Shown one piece after another: positions 1 through 9,905 of a stretch of DNA of 60,478 nt; position 1 is the stretch's first letter, and each line of letters starts with the position of its first letter. Made by a program: the position numbers and the translations under genes. This DNA comes from Rhodospirillales bacterium (GTDB lineage: Bacteria > Pseudomonadota > Alphaproteobacteria > Acetobacterales > Acetobacteraceae): the NCBI GenBank assembly GCA_025351925.1, contig JANXVC010000412.1, positions 1 to 60,478 of the forward strand. The letters are read 5' to 3'. Below the pieces are notes generated by a model that saw nothing but the letters and a program-made list of their open reading frames with translations, did not search any database and had not been told where the DNA came from.

Positions 1-633
1 CTGCTGTATGCCGCCTGCACGAAGTCCGTCGGCGTGCTGATCCATGCGCGCCGCGACACCGTCGATTGGCAGGTGACGCGGCGGCTGGCCTCCGGCAGCC
101 TGCCGGCGGCGGCGTTCACGCTGCTGCTGCTGCACCAGCTCCACGTCCACACCGCTGCGGTGTCTCGCGTCATCACCCCCGTGCTGGCGGTGACGATCCT
201 GCTCACGGTGCTGCTCCTACTGTTTCAAAGCCAGCTTCTGTCGGCGTTAGGCACGCGCAGCGCCGGACTGTCGCAGCGCTGGCTCAAGGGTCTGACCGTG
301 GCGTCGGGCGCGGTGCTTGGCGTATTGGTGACGCTGACCTCGGTCGGCGCCGGGGCGCTGGGGGTGAGCGTGTTGACGCTGTTGTATCCCCGGCTGTCGC
401 CGGCGCGGATCGTCGGCTCCGACATTGCCCATGCCATCCCGCTGACGCTGCTGGCGGGAACCGGCTACTGGTATCTGGGCGCGGTCGATTGGGGTTTGCT
501 GGGGTCGCTGCTGTCCGGGTCCGTGCCGGGCGTCATTGTCGGCAGCCTGCTCGCGACCCGGATGCCCACCGTGGTGGTGCGCGGCATGCTGGCCGCCACG
601 CTTACTCTGGTGGCGGGCCGGCTATTGGTTTAG
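1..633 (+). CDS. TauE/SafE-family sulfite/organosulfonate exporter-like permease, 5' truncated by window edge
   Basis: The reading frame is open from base 1 and ends at 633, giving about 210 residues. TauE/SafE permeases are usually near 250 residues, so roughly the first 40-50 are outside the window. The visible part has several long hydrophobic segments and the family-typical stretch KSVGV...HARRDTVDW, with an internal Met at base 34 that is probably not the start. The late region GSDIAHAIPLTL and GSVPGVIVGS are characteristic of the second half-repeat. It is an inner-membrane protein; members move sulfite, sulfonates or other anions, and the substrate cannot be assigned here. Confidence 0.8.
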   Translation: MLYAACTKSVGVLIHARRDTVDWQVTRRLASGSLPAAAFTLLLLHQLHVHTAAVSRVITPVLAVTILLTVLLLLFQSQLLSALGTRSAGLSQRWLKGLTVASGAVLGVLVTLTSVGAGALGVSVLTLLYPRLSPARIVGSDIAHAIPLTLLAGTGYWYLGAVDWGLLGSLLSGSVPGVIVGSLLATRMPTVVVRGMLAATLTLVAGRLLV

Positions 634-684
634 CACTTTGGCCCAGCATCATACCGGGCCAAGCTGCATGGCTAAGACTTCCGC

Positions 685-1413
685 ATGACCAAGGTTATCG
701 GGCTCGAGATCGTGGACGAGATCGGCTCCACCTCCGATGCGTTGAAGCTGCGGGCCGTTGCCTGTCCGGGACAAGAGGCCGCCCTGCTGGCCCGGCGGCA
801 GATCAGCGGCCACGGCCGGCTCGGGCGCGCTTGGCACTCGATCGACGGTAACCTGCATCTATCGGTGCTGCTGCGTCCGCAGGTTTTGCTGTGGCCGGGC
901 CATTGGTCGATCCTGGCCGCGGTCGCCCTGGCCGGCACGGTCCGGCATTATCTGTCGGAACCCGAGACGCTGCGGCTGAAATGGCCGAATGACCTGCTGC
1001 TGGGCGGAGGAAAGCTGGCCGGTATCCTGCTAGAAGCGGGGTTTGCGAGCGGGCCGTGGCTCGTGATCGGCTTCGGCGTGAACCTGACGGGTGCGCCTCT
1101 CGGTCTCGGGCGGCCAGTTGCAGACATGGCGTCACGATGCCCTGCCCCGGCGCCGGAAGTGTTTGCCGCTCAGCTGCTGGAAGCCCTGCAAAACTGGCGG
1201 ATACGCTACGGCCGTGACGGCTTTGATCCGGTCCGGGCGGCGTGGCTCGCCATGGCGCACAGACCGGGCGAGCCTATCGCGGTCGGCATGGGCGAACAAC
1301 GCCTGCACGGCGCGTTTCGCGGCTTGGGCGATGACGGGGCCTTGTTGCTCAACGGACCCGACGGAGAGCTTCGGGTCACGGCTGGGGAGCTGGAGTGGAC
1401 GCCTCGGCGTTAG
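685..1413 (+). CDS. birA: Biotin--[acetyl-CoA-carboxylase] ligase (BirA-type, no DNA-binding domain)
   Basis: The 242-residue protein is a single-domain biotin protein ligase that would form biotinyl-AMP and load biotin on carboxyl carrier proteins. The adenylate-binding glycine/arginine motif reads GHGRLGRAW (residues about 42-50), where GRGRxGRxW is usual, so one Arg is His. The biotin-pocket motif KWPNDLLLGGGKLAGILLE follows. There is no N-terminal helix-turn-helix, so it should not be a biotin operon repressor. Its stop codon overlaps the convergent exporter gene by 4 bases. Confidence 0.9.
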   Translation: MTKVIGLEIVDEIGSTSDALKLRAVACPGQEAALLARRQISGHGRLGRAWHSIDGNLHLSVLLRPQVLLWPGHWSILAAVALAGTVRHYLSEPETLRLKWPNDLLLGGGKLAGILLEAGFASGPWLVIGFGVNLTGAPLGLGRPVADMASRCPAPAPEVFAAQLLEALQNWRIRYGRDGFDPVRAAWLAMAHRPGEPIAVGMGEQRLHGAFRGLGDDGALLLNGPDGELRVTAGELEWTPRR

Positions 1414-2891
1414 CCATCCCGCGGCAGCCTCGCCCGCCGCGGCACCAAGAAAACGATCAGCAGGGCCACCGCCGCAATCCCGGCCGCCAGCGTGAACACG
1501 CCATGCAGCGCATGGGCCAGCGCCCCGGTCAGCCGCGCCAGCTCCGCCGCCGGGAGGGCGACGCGTGATGCGGGCTCCACGAGGTCCCGCACCGCGTCAT
1601 GCGCCGCCGGCCCAGCCGCGACCAATCCGGCGTTCAGCACGCCGCCAAACGCCGCCGCGCCCACGGCCTGGCCGATCATGCGCGAAAAGAAAAATAGCGA
1701 GGTCGCCCGGCCGCGGTCATGCTGCGCCACGCTGCTCTGCACCGCCACGTTGAACACCAGGCTGTGCAGCCCCAGCCCGACGCCCAATAGCGCACAGGCG
1801 GTGATGATCCACCCCGCTCCCTGTCCCGGCCGCAGCAGCAGCAGGGCAGCCGCGCCGGTGAGCAGCGCGAGGGAGCCCGTCAGCGCCACCGGACGATAGG
1901 CCAGGCGGTTCAGCACACGGCTGAGACTCATGCTGGCCGTCGTCCAGCTCACGGTCAGCACGCCCAGCACGAATCCGGCCACCAGCGCGCTTTGGCCCAG
2001 CACGCCCTGAATCCAGGACGGCAGGAACGCCGTCGCGCCGATCATCAGCGCGCCGCACGCCAGGCCCGATAGGTTGGCGGCCAGGATCAGCGGGTTGCCC
2101 CATAGATGCAGCGGCAGGATCGGCGTGGCGCTGCGCTGCTCGCGCTGGGCGAAGCCGGCCAGCGCCGCTAGGCCGAACGCTAGCAGGGCGGCCAGCACCG
2201 GGAGACTGAAGGACTCGTGCTGCACCAACACGGCCATCACCGCGCCGACCCCGAGCGCCAACAACATAGCGCCGGTCACGTCGATGGGCGCGTGCTGCCG
2301 GGTCGATACGGGCTCGTGCAGCAACCGTGCGACGAGGATGGTCGTCAGCAGGCCGATCGGCAGGTTGACCCAGAACACGAAAGGCCAGCCGAGCGTGCCG
2401 ACGAAGAACGAGCCCAGCAACGGGCCGATGATCGCCGAGATGCCCCAGATGCCGCTGACATAGCCCAGCGCGCGCGGACGGTCGGCTGGGCTGGACACGT
2501 CGGCGATGATCGTGGTCGCCAGCGGGATCAATCCGCCGCCGCCGATGCCCTGGATCGCGCGGAAGGCGATCAGCGACGCCATGCTCCAGGCGAAGCCGCA
2601 CAGCAGGGAACCCAGCAGGAACACCGCGACGCTGCCGATATACACGCGTTTGCGGCCGTACTGGTCGGCCAGCCGGCCATAGATCGGCGTCGTCACGGCC
2701 TGGCCGAGCAGATAGACGCCGAACGCCCAGGTGAACAGGTTGAAACCGCCGAGCTGTCCGACGATGGTCGGCATCGCGGTGCTGATGACCGTCACCTCGA
2801 CCGCGGCCATGAAGGTGGAGATCAGCATGGCGCCGACGATGAGGCGCCCGCGCCGGGGAGCGACGAGGGGGTCGGGATGCATCGTGCTCAT
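1410..2891 (-). CDS. MFS drug exporter, DHA2 (EmrB/QacA) family
   Basis: The 493-residue product is an inner-membrane proton-driven multidrug exporter of the 14-helix DHA2 type. Motif A is visible as GRLADQYGRKRVY after the second helix, and motif C-like GIGGGG and PLLGSFF stretches follow. The frame extends 13 codons further upstream, but the Met at 2891 (MSTMHPDP) just before the first hydrophobic segment is the more sensible start. It converges on birA with a 4-base overlap. The substrate is unknown. Confidence 0.85.
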   Translation of the reverse strand: MSTMHPDPLVAPRRGRLIVGAMLISTFMAAVEVTVISTAMPTIVGQLGGFNLFTWAFGVYLLGQAVTTPIYGRLADQYGRKRVYIGSVAVFLLGSLLCGFAWSMASLIAFRAIQGIGGGGLIPLATTIIADVSSPADRPRALGYVSGIWGISAIIGPLLGSFFVGTLGWPFVFWVNLPIGLLTTILVARLLHEPVSTRQHAPIDVTGAMLLALGVGAVMAVLVQHESFSLPVLAALLAFGLAALAGFAQREQRSATPILPLHLWGNPLILAANLSGLACGALMIGATAFLPSWIQGVLGQSALVAGFVLGVLTVSWTTASMSLSRVLNRLAYRPVALTGSLALLTGAAALLLLRPGQGAGWIITACALLGVGLGLHSLVFNVAVQSSVAQHDRGRATSLFFFSRMIGQAVGAAAFGGVLNAGLVAAGPAAHDAVRDLVEPASRVALPAAELARLTGALAHALHGVFTLAAGIAAVALLIVFLVPRRARLPRDG

Positions 2892-3090
2892 AGCGTGTTC
2901 TTGGCCCTCAACTCGCAGGTTGCAACCCATTTCGCAGCGGCGTCGTTTGTGCGGTCGTTGGCTGCTGCATCGCTCAAGTGCGAACGCCGGCGGGGTCGAT
3001 GCATTTTCATTAAATCGTCAATATTTTGGCCGGCTGGCACACGTAAACCCTCGGTCCGATGGTCAGAATGGCCTTGGTGGAGAGTCCGGA

Positions 3091-4914
3091 ATGCGCACGT
3101 TCTACTTGAGCTTGTTTGTCAGCGCGGCGATTGCAACTACGGCAACTATAGCGAGAGCCGAAGGGACGGAAGCGCCGGCTCAGCATAACGTCATTTTGTT
3201 CGTCGCCGATGGGCTGCGCCCGACCTCGGTCACGCCGAAGCTGGCGCCGACAATGATGGCGCTGATGCAGGACGGGGTGCGCTTCAACAACACGCACTCG
3301 ATCTTCCCGACGTTCACGACCGCCAACGCCTCGGCCCTGGCGACCGGGCACCTGCTCGGCGATACTGGCGACTTCTCGAATACGATCTTCTCCGGCTTCC
3401 GCGTTCCGGCCTCCAACGGCAGCGTCACGCCGTTCCTGGAGAACGACGCCGTGCTCGGCCAGATGAACCAGCAGTTCGGCGGCAACTACCTCAACGAGGA
3501 GACGATCCTCGCCGCCGCGCGCGCCAAGGGCTACTCCACTGCAGCCATCGGTAAGGTCGGCCCCGTGCACATCTTCGACGTGACGGAGGCGACCGGCCAG
3601 CTCACCATCAACATCGACGACGCGACCGGGACGGCGACCGGCATTCCGCTCTCGCCCGAGGTGCAGACCGCCCTCACCATCGCCGGCCTGCCGCTGGCGA
3701 CGCCCAGCCGTGGGGCAAACGGCGTGTCCGGCAACTCGACGACGCCGGGCACCAAGGTCGCCAACCTGGTCCAGCAGCAGTATTTCGCCCTGGCCGCAAC
3801 AAAGGTGGTGCTGCCGCTGTTCGCCGAGCGCTCGAAGCCGTTCGCCATGGTATTCTGGTCGCGCGATCCGGATGGCACGCAGCATAACCAGGGCGACAGC
3901 CTGCTCAGCCTGAGCCCTGGCATCAACGGCCCGACCTCGCGGGCGGCGGTGCGTAATGCCGACAACGACCTGAAGCAGCTTCTCAACACCCTGCGCCGGC
4001 TCGGCCTCGATCAGACGACGGATGTGATCCTGACCTCGGACCACGGCTTCTCGACGATCTCGAAGCAGAGCAGCAGCAGCTACACGGTGCAATACAGCTA
4101 TACCGGCGTGCCGGCCGGCCTGCTGCCGCGCGGCTTCGTCGGCATGGATCTCGCGATTGGGCTCAGCCAGTCGCTATACGACCCCGACACCAACTACGCC
4201 CTGGTCGATCCGACCACCGCCTTCACCGCCAACGGCAACGCGGCGATCGGCAACGACCCGAACGATCCGCTGGTTGTCGTCGCGGCCAATGGCGGGTCTG
4301 ACCTGATCTACGTGCGCCAGGGCGACACCGACACGCTCGCCAAGGTCGTCGCGATCCTGGGCAAGCAGGACTACACCAGCGGCTTGTTCGTGGACGATGC
4401 GTTCGGCGTCATGCCCGGCACGCTGCCGATGAGCGCAGTGGGGCTCAAGGGTTCGGCCGTGACGCCGCAGCCCTCGATCGCCATCAGTTTCGCGACCAGT
4501 GACACCGGATGCGAGACCCCGACGGCATGCGGCATCGAGGTCGCCGATAGCGGCCTGCAGCAGGGCCAGGGCATGCACGGCACCTTCGGCCGAGCTGATA
4601 CGCGTAACACGATGGGCGCGATCGGGCCGGACTTCCAATCTGGCCTCACCGACCCGGCGCCGGCCAGCAACGCCGACTTCGGCATGACGATCGCGCACCT
4701 GCTGCACCTCGACATTCCGGCCAAGGGCAAGCTTGTTGGCCGCGTGCTGTCCGAGGCGCTGACCGGCGGCTCAGTGCCGGAGTTCGACGCGCAAGCGATG
4801 GAATCGGCACCCGACGCCTTCGGCAACGTCACGCGGCTGAGCTACCAAACCCTGGGAAAGTACTACTACTTCGATGCGGCCGGCTACCCGGGCCGTACGC
4901 TTGGATTGAAGTAA
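3091..4914 (+). CDS. Exported alkaline-phosphatase-superfamily phosphodiesterase/nucleotide pyrophosphatase
   Basis: The frame is open far upstream, antisense to the exporter, but the Met at 3091 begins a clear Sec signal peptide (MRTFYLSLFVSAAIATTATIARA) and has a purine-rich site (GGAGAGTCCGGA) just ahead. The mature protein is about 584 residues. Metal-site motifs of the nucleotide pyrophosphatase/phosphodiesterase family are visible: VADGLRP (D40), the nucleophile-type FPTFTTANA (T76 likely) followed by ATGHLLG, and LTSDHGFST. It should act in the periplasm on phosphodiester or pyrophosphate substrates. A strong hairpin follows the stop codon. Confidence 0.85.
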   Translation: MRTFYLSLFVSAAIATTATIARAEGTEAPAQHNVILFVADGLRPTSVTPKLAPTMMALMQDGVRFNNTHSIFPTFTTANASALATGHLLGDTGDFSNTIFSGFRVPASNGSVTPFLENDAVLGQMNQQFGGNYLNEETILAAARAKGYSTAAIGKVGPVHIFDVTEATGQLTINIDDATGTATGIPLSPEVQTALTIAGLPLATPSRGANGVSGNSTTPGTKVANLVQQQYFALAATKVVLPLFAERSKPFAMVFWSRDPDGTQHNQGDSLLSLSPGINGPTSRAAVRNADNDLKQLLNTLRRLGLDQTTDVILTSDHGFSTISKQSSSSYTVQYSYTGVPAGLLPRGFVGMDLAIGLSQSLYDPDTNYALVDPTTAFTANGNAAIGNDPNDPLVVVAANGGSDLIYVRQGDTDTLAKVVAILGKQDYTSGLFVDDAFGVMPGTLPMSAVGLKGSAVTPQPSIAISFATSDTGCETPTACGIEVADSGLQQGQGMHGTFGRADTRNTMGAIGPDFQSGLTDPAPASNADFGMTIAHLLHLDIPAKGKLVGRVLSEALTGGSVPEFDAQAMESAPDAFGNVTRLSYQTLGKYYYFDAAGYPGRTLGLK

Positions 4915-4921
4915 TGCATGG

Positions 4922-4959
4922 GACGCCGGGCGCTGGGCAACCGCCTAGCGTCCGGCGTC
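4922..4959. terminator. Bidirectional hairpin terminator between convergent genes
   Basis: Thirteen-base arms (GACGCCGGGCGCT at 4922-4934, AGCGTCCGGCGTC at 4947-4959) pair with one mismatch around a 12-base loop. It lies between the stop of the phosphodiesterase and the stop of the convergent exported protein. No clear T tract follows on either strand. Confidence 0.6.
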
Positions 4960-4972
4960 TGTCGCAGCAAGT

Positions 4973-5566
4973 TCAGTCCTCGTCGATGCTGCCATCGACC
5001 TCGTGCGACATCTCCAGTGTGAACCGCAGGTTATAGCTGAAAGCGGCTGCGGCACGCGGGAAGTCGGTGAAGGCAAGCCGGTCCCAGTCGATGCTCTCGT
5101 AGCGCGGCCGGTCAAAGTTGAAGGCGAACATCTCCCGCCTGGTCTGCGTCGCGTCGCCCGACGCGGGTGACAGCGCAACCTTCCAACGGGTCGCGCCGAG
5201 GTCGGGAAGCGCATCATACAGGTCGCGGACCGCGTAGGACGTGAGCAATAGGCTCAGGGCGTTGCCGTAGGAGGCCGGACGCTTTTCGATTTCGTCCGGG
5301 GTGACGCTGTTTGACAGCGCGCCATGTTCCTGCAGCGTTGGCACCTCGCGCGCCAAGGCAATGCGGTCCACCACGACGGCAACATTCCGCACACCGTCAG
5401 TGCCAGCGGCGCCGACTGCGACATTCAGCGGTTTCAGGGCCTCCGCTTTCCAACTATCCCCAGCTTTGCCGACGGCAATCTGGGTGAACGACGCCTCCGT
5501 TGGGTCGGCGCTCGCCGGAAATGAGAGTGCCGGAAAAAGGAGCGTAACGAGCAGAAGCGATCGCAT
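4973..5566 (-). CDS. Exported protein of unknown function
   Basis: The 197-residue product starts with a typical Sec signal peptide (MRSLLLVTLLFPALSFPASADP), giving a mature protein of about 174 residues. The frame also allows a TTG three codons upstream; the ATG at 5566 is preferred because it directly precedes the basic-hydrophobic signal. The rest contains no motif I recognise; the C terminus is acidic (ending DGSIDED). It is monocistronic as far as can be seen, so context gives no role. Confidence 0.7.
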   Translation of the reverse strand: MRSLLLVTLLFPALSFPASADPTEASFTQIAVGKAGDSWKAEALKPLNVAVGAAGTDGVRNVAVVVDRIALAREVPTLQEHGALSNSVTPDEIEKRPASYGNALSLLLTSYAVRDLYDALPDLGATRWKVALSPASGDATQTRREMFAFNFDRPRYESIDWDRLAFTDFPRAAAAFSYNLRFTLEMSHEVDGSIDED

Positions 5567-5660
5567 TCTGGCCAACTTTCATGGACTGCCCTGCATGCAG
5601 AAATGCCAGCGCGCCGTCCATGGACAGTAATGTGACAAGGCGTTCCCGGACGCCAGCGGG

Positions 5661-6170
5661 CTACCGGCGAAGCGCGAGCGCCAGCCGCTCATGCTCGGCG
5701 TCAACAGCCTCGAACTTCTGCAGGAAGGCCCGGATATCCGCATCCGCGGTCCTGGCGACCTCGTCGGCCGCGTCCTGCTTGTCCTCGGCGTTGACGCGGA
5801 CCGCCTCCTCGATGAAGGACCGGTCAGCGGTGCTGCCCGCCTGCGAGTTGATGCTGTTCAGGCGCACCTGGTCGTCCGCGGTCATGGTCGTGGGCAGCTC
5901 GAGGCCTTTGGCGCGAGCCAATTCCTGCAGCGCCTGATTATAGGCGGCATGGTCCGCGATGATGCGGGCAGCGTAGGCCTTCACGTCGTCACGCGACGAA
6001 CGCTGCTGCGCCAACGCCGCAATGGCGATCTCATAGGCGGCGCCCTGAGCGTCCTTGACCAGGAATTGGTGATCCGTGTTCGTGATGGGCGCAACCGTCT
6101 GGGCAAGGGGCGAAGCGGCCGGCATCGCGAAAAGCAGCACGAGGGCAGCGGCGGGCAGAATGCGGGTCAT
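5661..6170 (-). CDS. DUF4142-family exported protein
   Basis: The 169-residue protein has a signal peptide (MTRILPAAALVLLFAMPAASPLAQ) and an alpha-helical, Ala/Gln/Asp-rich body. The pattern FLVKDAQGAAYEIAIAALA followed by VKAYAARIIADHAAYNQAL is the ferritin-like DUF4142 signature. Members are periplasmic or outer-membrane proteins of unclear function, often linked to stress. The Met at 6170 is preferred over one nine codons upstream because it opens the signal peptide. It lies beyond the hairpin that ends the monooxygenase operon and is probably a separate unit. Confidence 0.8.
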   Translation of the reverse strand: MTRILPAAALVLLFAMPAASPLAQTVAPITNTDHQFLVKDAQGAAYEIAIAALAQQRSSRDDVKAYAARIIADHAAYNQALQELARAKGLELPTTMTADDQVRLNSINSQAGSTADRSFIEEAVRVNAEDKQDAADEVARTADADIRAFLQKFEAVDAEHERLALALRR

Positions 6171-6209
6171 AGCGGCCTCGAAGGTCAGGTAAGCCATCCG
6201 GAACGCGAT

Positions 6210-6243
6210 CCGGCCGCACCGGTTCCGACCCGCACGCGGCCGG
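6210..6243 (-). terminator. Hairpin at the end of the monooxygenase operon
   Basis: Perfect 8-base arms CCGGCCGC (6210-6217) and GCGGCCGG (6236-6243) lie directly after the stop codon of the operon-terminal activator gene (TGA at 6247-6245). The loop is 18 bases and there is no strong U tract, so efficiency is uncertain. Confidence 0.45.
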
Positions 6244-6244
6244 G

Positions 6245-8206
6245 TCAGATTTGCAGTCGGTAGCGCTCAACCTTGCGATACAGCGTGCTGCGCGACACGC
6301 CCAGCGACTTTGCCGCCGCCGTCAGGTTGCCGTGACACAGCCGCACCGCCGCCACGATCGCGGCACGCTCCGTCGTCTCCAGGCTGGCCGCCGTCTCCAG
6401 GCTTGCTCCCGTCTCCAACCCGGGGGAGGTGGACGTCTCCGGCGCCAGGCCGATCGGCTCAGACGACAGCCCGGCCGCCAGCTCGTCCAGCCGGACCTCC
6501 GGCGTGTCGGACATCAGCAGCAGGCTTTCGACCACGTTGCGCAGCTCCCGCACGTTGCCGGGCCAGTGATAGGCGGCGAGCAGGCGCAGCACCTCGGGGC
6601 CGAAGCGCCGCCGTGGGACCTCGTGTCGGTCTGCGAGCGCCGCGTTGAAGTGCTCGACCAGCAGCTCGACGTCGCCCTGACGCTCGCGCAGCGCCGGCGG
6701 CCGGATACGCGTCACGCTGATCCGGTGATACAGGTCGCGGCGGAACCGCCCGGCGGCGACCTCGTCCAGCAACGTGCGATTGGTGAGTGCCAACAGGCGC
6801 ACCTCGACCCGCCGCGGCTGGCCGTCGCCGAGACGGTAGATCACGCCCTCCTCCAGCACGCGAAGCAGGATCGGCTGCAGGTCCAGCGGCAGCTCGCCGA
6901 TCTCGTCCAGGCAGAGCGTGCCGCCATTGGCCAGCTCAAACCGCCCGGCCCGCCCCTCGCTCGTGGCACCGGTGAAGGCGCCGCGCACGTGGCCGAACAG
7001 CTCGGCGGCCAGCAGGTCCTTGGCGACGGCGCCGCAGTTCAGCACGACGAACGGCCGGCGCGGATCGTGCGCGAAGTGGATGGCGCGGGCAAACAGCTCC
7101 TTGCCGACGCCGGTCTCGCCCTCGATCAGCACCGGCACCTGCTTGCCGACCAGTTGGCGCGCCCGGCCCAGCGCCTCGGTCATCGCGGGGCTGCGGCCTA
7201 AGATCGCGTCGAATGCGCCCTGATTCGCTGCGGTTACGGAACGCGTGCGGGCCGGCACCACCAGCACGGCGCCGATAGCGCGGCCGTCCACGGTCACCGG
7301 GCTGAACCACTCGGCTCGCAGGCCCTCCGGCAGCCGGGCGGCCCAGTCCTCGACCGCCGAGCTGCCATCCAGGCCCGGCACGCGCTGGCCCAGTTCCACT
7401 AGGCTCGGCACCCGGCCGGTGCGGTGCACCAGGCGCCCAGCGCGGTCGATCGCCACCATGCCGGCCACGTCCGCCTCGCTGATGCGGTCCAGGCAGACCT
7501 CCAGCAGCCGCATCCGCTCGTTCGCCGCCCGCTCCGCCAGCACCATTTCGATCTGCCGGGCGGTCGAGACCGCGAGCGACAGGTTGTTGCGTTGGTAGGT
7601 GGAGGGCGGGCCGGAGATATCGACCACGCCCAGCATGGCGCCGGTGCCGGGCTCGAAGATCGGCGCGGCGGCGCAGGTCCAGGCCTTGATGCCTTCGCAG
7701 AAGTGTTCGGCCGCATGGACCTGGGCCGGGCGCCCGGTTGCCAGCGCGGTGCCGATGCCGTTGGTGCCGATCGCATCCTCGCTCCAGCTGCCGCCGCGGG
7801 TCAGGTGAATGTCCTCGCCCTGGTCCAGCGTATGCCGGTCGCCGACCGCATCCAGCACGACGCCGTCGTTATTGGTCAGCAGCATGATCGACCGCGAGCC
7901 GCTGAAGATGTCGGCGACCTCGGCGAACACCTTGGCCGCCGCCGAGATCAGGTCGGCGTGGTGCCGGCGCAAGCGGTCAACCGCCTCGCCGCGGGCCACG
8001 AGCGGCGCCGATCGTCCCGTGGGATTGATGCCCAATTGCTGGCTGCGCATCCACGAGGCGACGACGAAGTTGCGGGCCGGGATGGCGGCGTTGGGATCGC
8101 CGGTTAAGAACCTCTCCCAGGCCTCCATCGTATCGGCGGCGTCCGAACGGCGGGCGATGGAAATGGGGCCCGGAAGCCTGATCCCGCTGAGCCGCCGCTC
8201 GGCCAT
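6245..8206 (-). CDS. mimR: Sigma-54-dependent activator of the AcoR/MimR type (monooxygenase operon regulator)
   Basis: The 653-residue protein is a bacterial enhancer-binding protein. The N-terminal third (about residues 30-225) is a GAF-type sensor with the AcoR-like stretches [16 protein letters not shown] and [11 protein letters not shown]. The AAA+ domain has Walker A GETGVGKE (363-370), the sigma-54-contacting GAFTGA loop (409-414) and Walker [10 protein letters not shown] (about 430-438). A Fis-type helix-turn-helix ([22 protein letters not shown]) ends the protein. An SD-like GGGAG precedes the ATG at 8206. It is the last gene of the leftward monooxygenase operon, 24 bases after the chaperonin gene, so it should be co-transcribed with its likely targets and form a positive loop. 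The inducer is unknown; small alcohols or ketones are reasonable guesses. Confidence 0.9.
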   Translation of the reverse strand: MAERRLSGIRLPGPISIARRSDAADTMEAWERFLTGDPNAAIPARNFVVASWMRSQQLGINPTGRSAPLVARGEAVDRLRRHHADLISAAAKVFAEVADIFSGSRSIMLLTNNDGVVLDAVGDRHTLDQGEDIHLTRGGSWSEDAIGTNGIGTALATGRPAQVHAAEHFCEGIKAWTCAAAPIFEPGTGAMLGVVDISGPPSTYQRNNLSLAVSTARQIEMVLAERAANERMRLLEVCLDRISEADVAGMVAIDRAGRLVHRTGRVPSLVELGQRVPGLDGSSAVEDWAARLPEGLRAEWFSPVTVDGRAIGAVLVVPARTRSVTAANQGAFDAILGRSPAMTEALGRARQLVGKQVPVLIEGETGVGKELFARAIHFAHDPRRPFVVLNCGAVAKDLLAAELFGHVRGAFTGATSEGRAGRFELANGGTLCLDEIGELPLDLQPILLRVLEEGVIYRLGDGQPRRVEVRLLALTNRTLLDEVAAGRFRRDLYHRISVTRIRPPALRERQGDVELLVEHFNAALADRHEVPRRRFGPEVLRLLAAYHWPGNVRELRNVVESLLLMSDTPEVRLDELAAGLSSEPIGLAPETSTSPGLETGASLETAASLETTERAAIVAAVRLCHGNLTAAAKSLGVSRSTLYRKVERYRLQI

Positions 8207-8230
8207 GCTTTTCTCCCGTGTTCAGGCCCG

Positions 8231-9859
8231 TTAAAGCAGCTCCGCCCCACCGCCCATCGCGGGACCGGCCGTGATGTCGAAATTGTCGGGCTTGGTGGCG
8301 ATCAGCGTCTGCGTGGTCAGGATCAGCCCGGCGACCGAGGCCGCGTTGCGCACGGCCGTCGCGGTGACGCGCACCGGGTCGATCACGCCGGCCTCGACCA
8401 AGTCGATGAACTCGCCGGTTCGCGCGTCGAAGCCCACGCCGCGGCGCGATTGCCGGACCCGCTCGACGATCGCGGCGGCGTCCAGGCCGCAGTTCTTGGC
8501 GATGCAGGTCAGCGGCTGGGCGAGTGCCGATTGCAGCAGCCCAGCACCCTCGCGGGCACTGCCGGACAGCCCCTCGACCACCTGCTCCAGGTCGGGCACG
8601 ACCTGCAGCAGCGCGGTGCCGCCGCCGGGCACGATGCCCTCCTCGACCGCGGCGCGGGTGGCGTTGATCGCGTCCTCGATCAGCTGCACCCGGCGCTTCT
8701 GCTCGACCGGAGTGGCGCCGCCGGCGAGGATGATCGCGGTGCCGCCCGACAGCTTGGCGAGGCGCATTTGGTATTTGTCGCGCTCGATGTTCTGCGGCGC
8801 CGCCTCGTATTGGCGGGCCACCTGCTCGCGCCGGGCCTTGACGGTGGCCGGATCGCCGCCGCCGGCGCGGATGATGGTCTGGTTGGCGGAAACCGTGACC
8901 TGCCGGGCCCGGCCCAGGTCGCGCATCTGCGCCTCGGCGATGCGGCCGCCGAGCTCGCGGGCGATCACCCGGCCGCCGGTGGCGATGGCGATATCCTCCA
9001 GCATGGCCTTGCGCCAGTGCCCATATTCCGGCGGGTGGATGGCGGCGATCGCCGGCTCGCCGCGGTCCCGGCGAGAAAGCAGCGCGACGACGCAGGCGGG
9101 CGCAACCTCCTCGGCGATGATCAGCAGCGGACGCTTCTGCCCGGCCACCAGCAGCTCGATGGCCGCCACGTCCTCCGTCGTCAGCAGCTTGCAGTCGGTC
9201 ATCATGATCATCGGGTCGTCGAGCACGACCTGCATACGCTCGACGTCGGTAACCATGTGGTGCGACAAGTAGCCGCGATCGAACGCCATGCCGTCCACGA
9301 CCTCCAGCAGCGTCTCGACCGTGCTGCCGAACTCGACGGTGACGATGCCGTCATTGCCGACGCGCTCCAGCGCCTCGGCGACCATGTTGCCGGTCAGTTC
9401 GTCATTGGCGGCGATGATCGCGACCGCGCGGGTCTCCGCAACACCGCGCACCGGACGGGCGATGCGGCCCAGCGCCTCGATCGCCGCCGTGGTGGCGACC
9501 TGCAGGCCATGCACGAGTTCAACCGGGCTGGCGCCCTGGGCGAGACATGCCAAGCCCTGCTGCACCATCGCGTCGGCGAGCACGGTCGCGGTGGTGGTGC
9601 CGTCGCCAGCGACCTCGTTGGTCTGTTTGGAGACTTCGCGCAATACCTGCGCGCCCATGTTCTCAAACGGGCATTCCAGCTCGATTTCTTGCGCGATGCT
9701 GACGCCGTCGCGGGAGATCATCGGCGTGCCGATCGGCCGGTCGATGATGGCGTTCATGCCCTTTGGCCCCAGCGTGCCGCGCACCGCCCGCGCGAGCTTG
9801 GCCACGCCGCGACCCAATGCCATCCGGGCCGCCTCGTCGTGCAGCATCATCTTGGCCAT
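8231..9859 (-). CDS. mimG: GroEL-like chaperonin dedicated to the di-iron monooxygenase
   Basis: The 542-residue product is a group I chaperonin subunit. The ATP-site motifs AVRGTLGPKGMNAII, ISRDGVSIAQEIEL and the catalytic GDGTTTATVLA are intact, as is the late VPGGGTALL. The start at 9859 is chosen over a frame extending 15 codons upstream because GAGGGA sits 7 bases ahead of it. The C terminus ends GPAMGGGAELL and lacks the long GGM-repeat tail of housekeeping GroEL. No groES is adjacent. In mycobacteria a chaperonin of this type (MimG) is required to fold the Mim monooxygenase; the same role is inferred here from operon position. Confidence 0.9.
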   Translation of the reverse strand: MAKMMLHDEAARMALGRGVAKLARAVRGTLGPKGMNAIIDRPIGTPMISRDGVSIAQEIELECPFENMGAQVLREVSKQTNEVAGDGTTTATVLADAMVQQGLACLAQGASPVELVHGLQVATTAAIEALGRIARPVRGVAETRAVAIIAANDELTGNMVAEALERVGNDGIVTVEFGSTVETLLEVVDGMAFDRGYLSHHMVTDVERMQVVLDDPMIMMTDCKLLTTEDVAAIELLVAGQKRPLLIIAEEVAPACVVALLSRRDRGEPAIAAIHPPEYGHWRKAMLEDIAIATGGRVIARELGGRIAEAQMRDLGRARQVTVSANQTIIRAGGGDPATVKARREQVARQYEAAPQNIERDKYQMRLAKLSGGTAIILAGGATPVEQKRRVQLIEDAINATRAAVEEGIVPGGGTALLQVVPDLEQVVEGLSGSAREGAGLLQSALAQPLTCIAKNCGLDAAAIVERVRQSRRGVGFDARTGEFIDLVEAGVIDPVRVTATAVRNAASVAGLILTTQTLIATKPDNFDITAGPAMGGGAELL

Positions 9860-9905
9860 ACTTTCGTCCCTCGATCGTTTTTTATCAGCACTGAAAGGCG
9901 ACACG

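Noticed and set aside
2731-3090. A 120-codon N-terminal extension of the phosphodiesterase
   Set aside because: It runs antisense through the exporter gene and upstream region, and the signal peptide begins at the Met at 3091.
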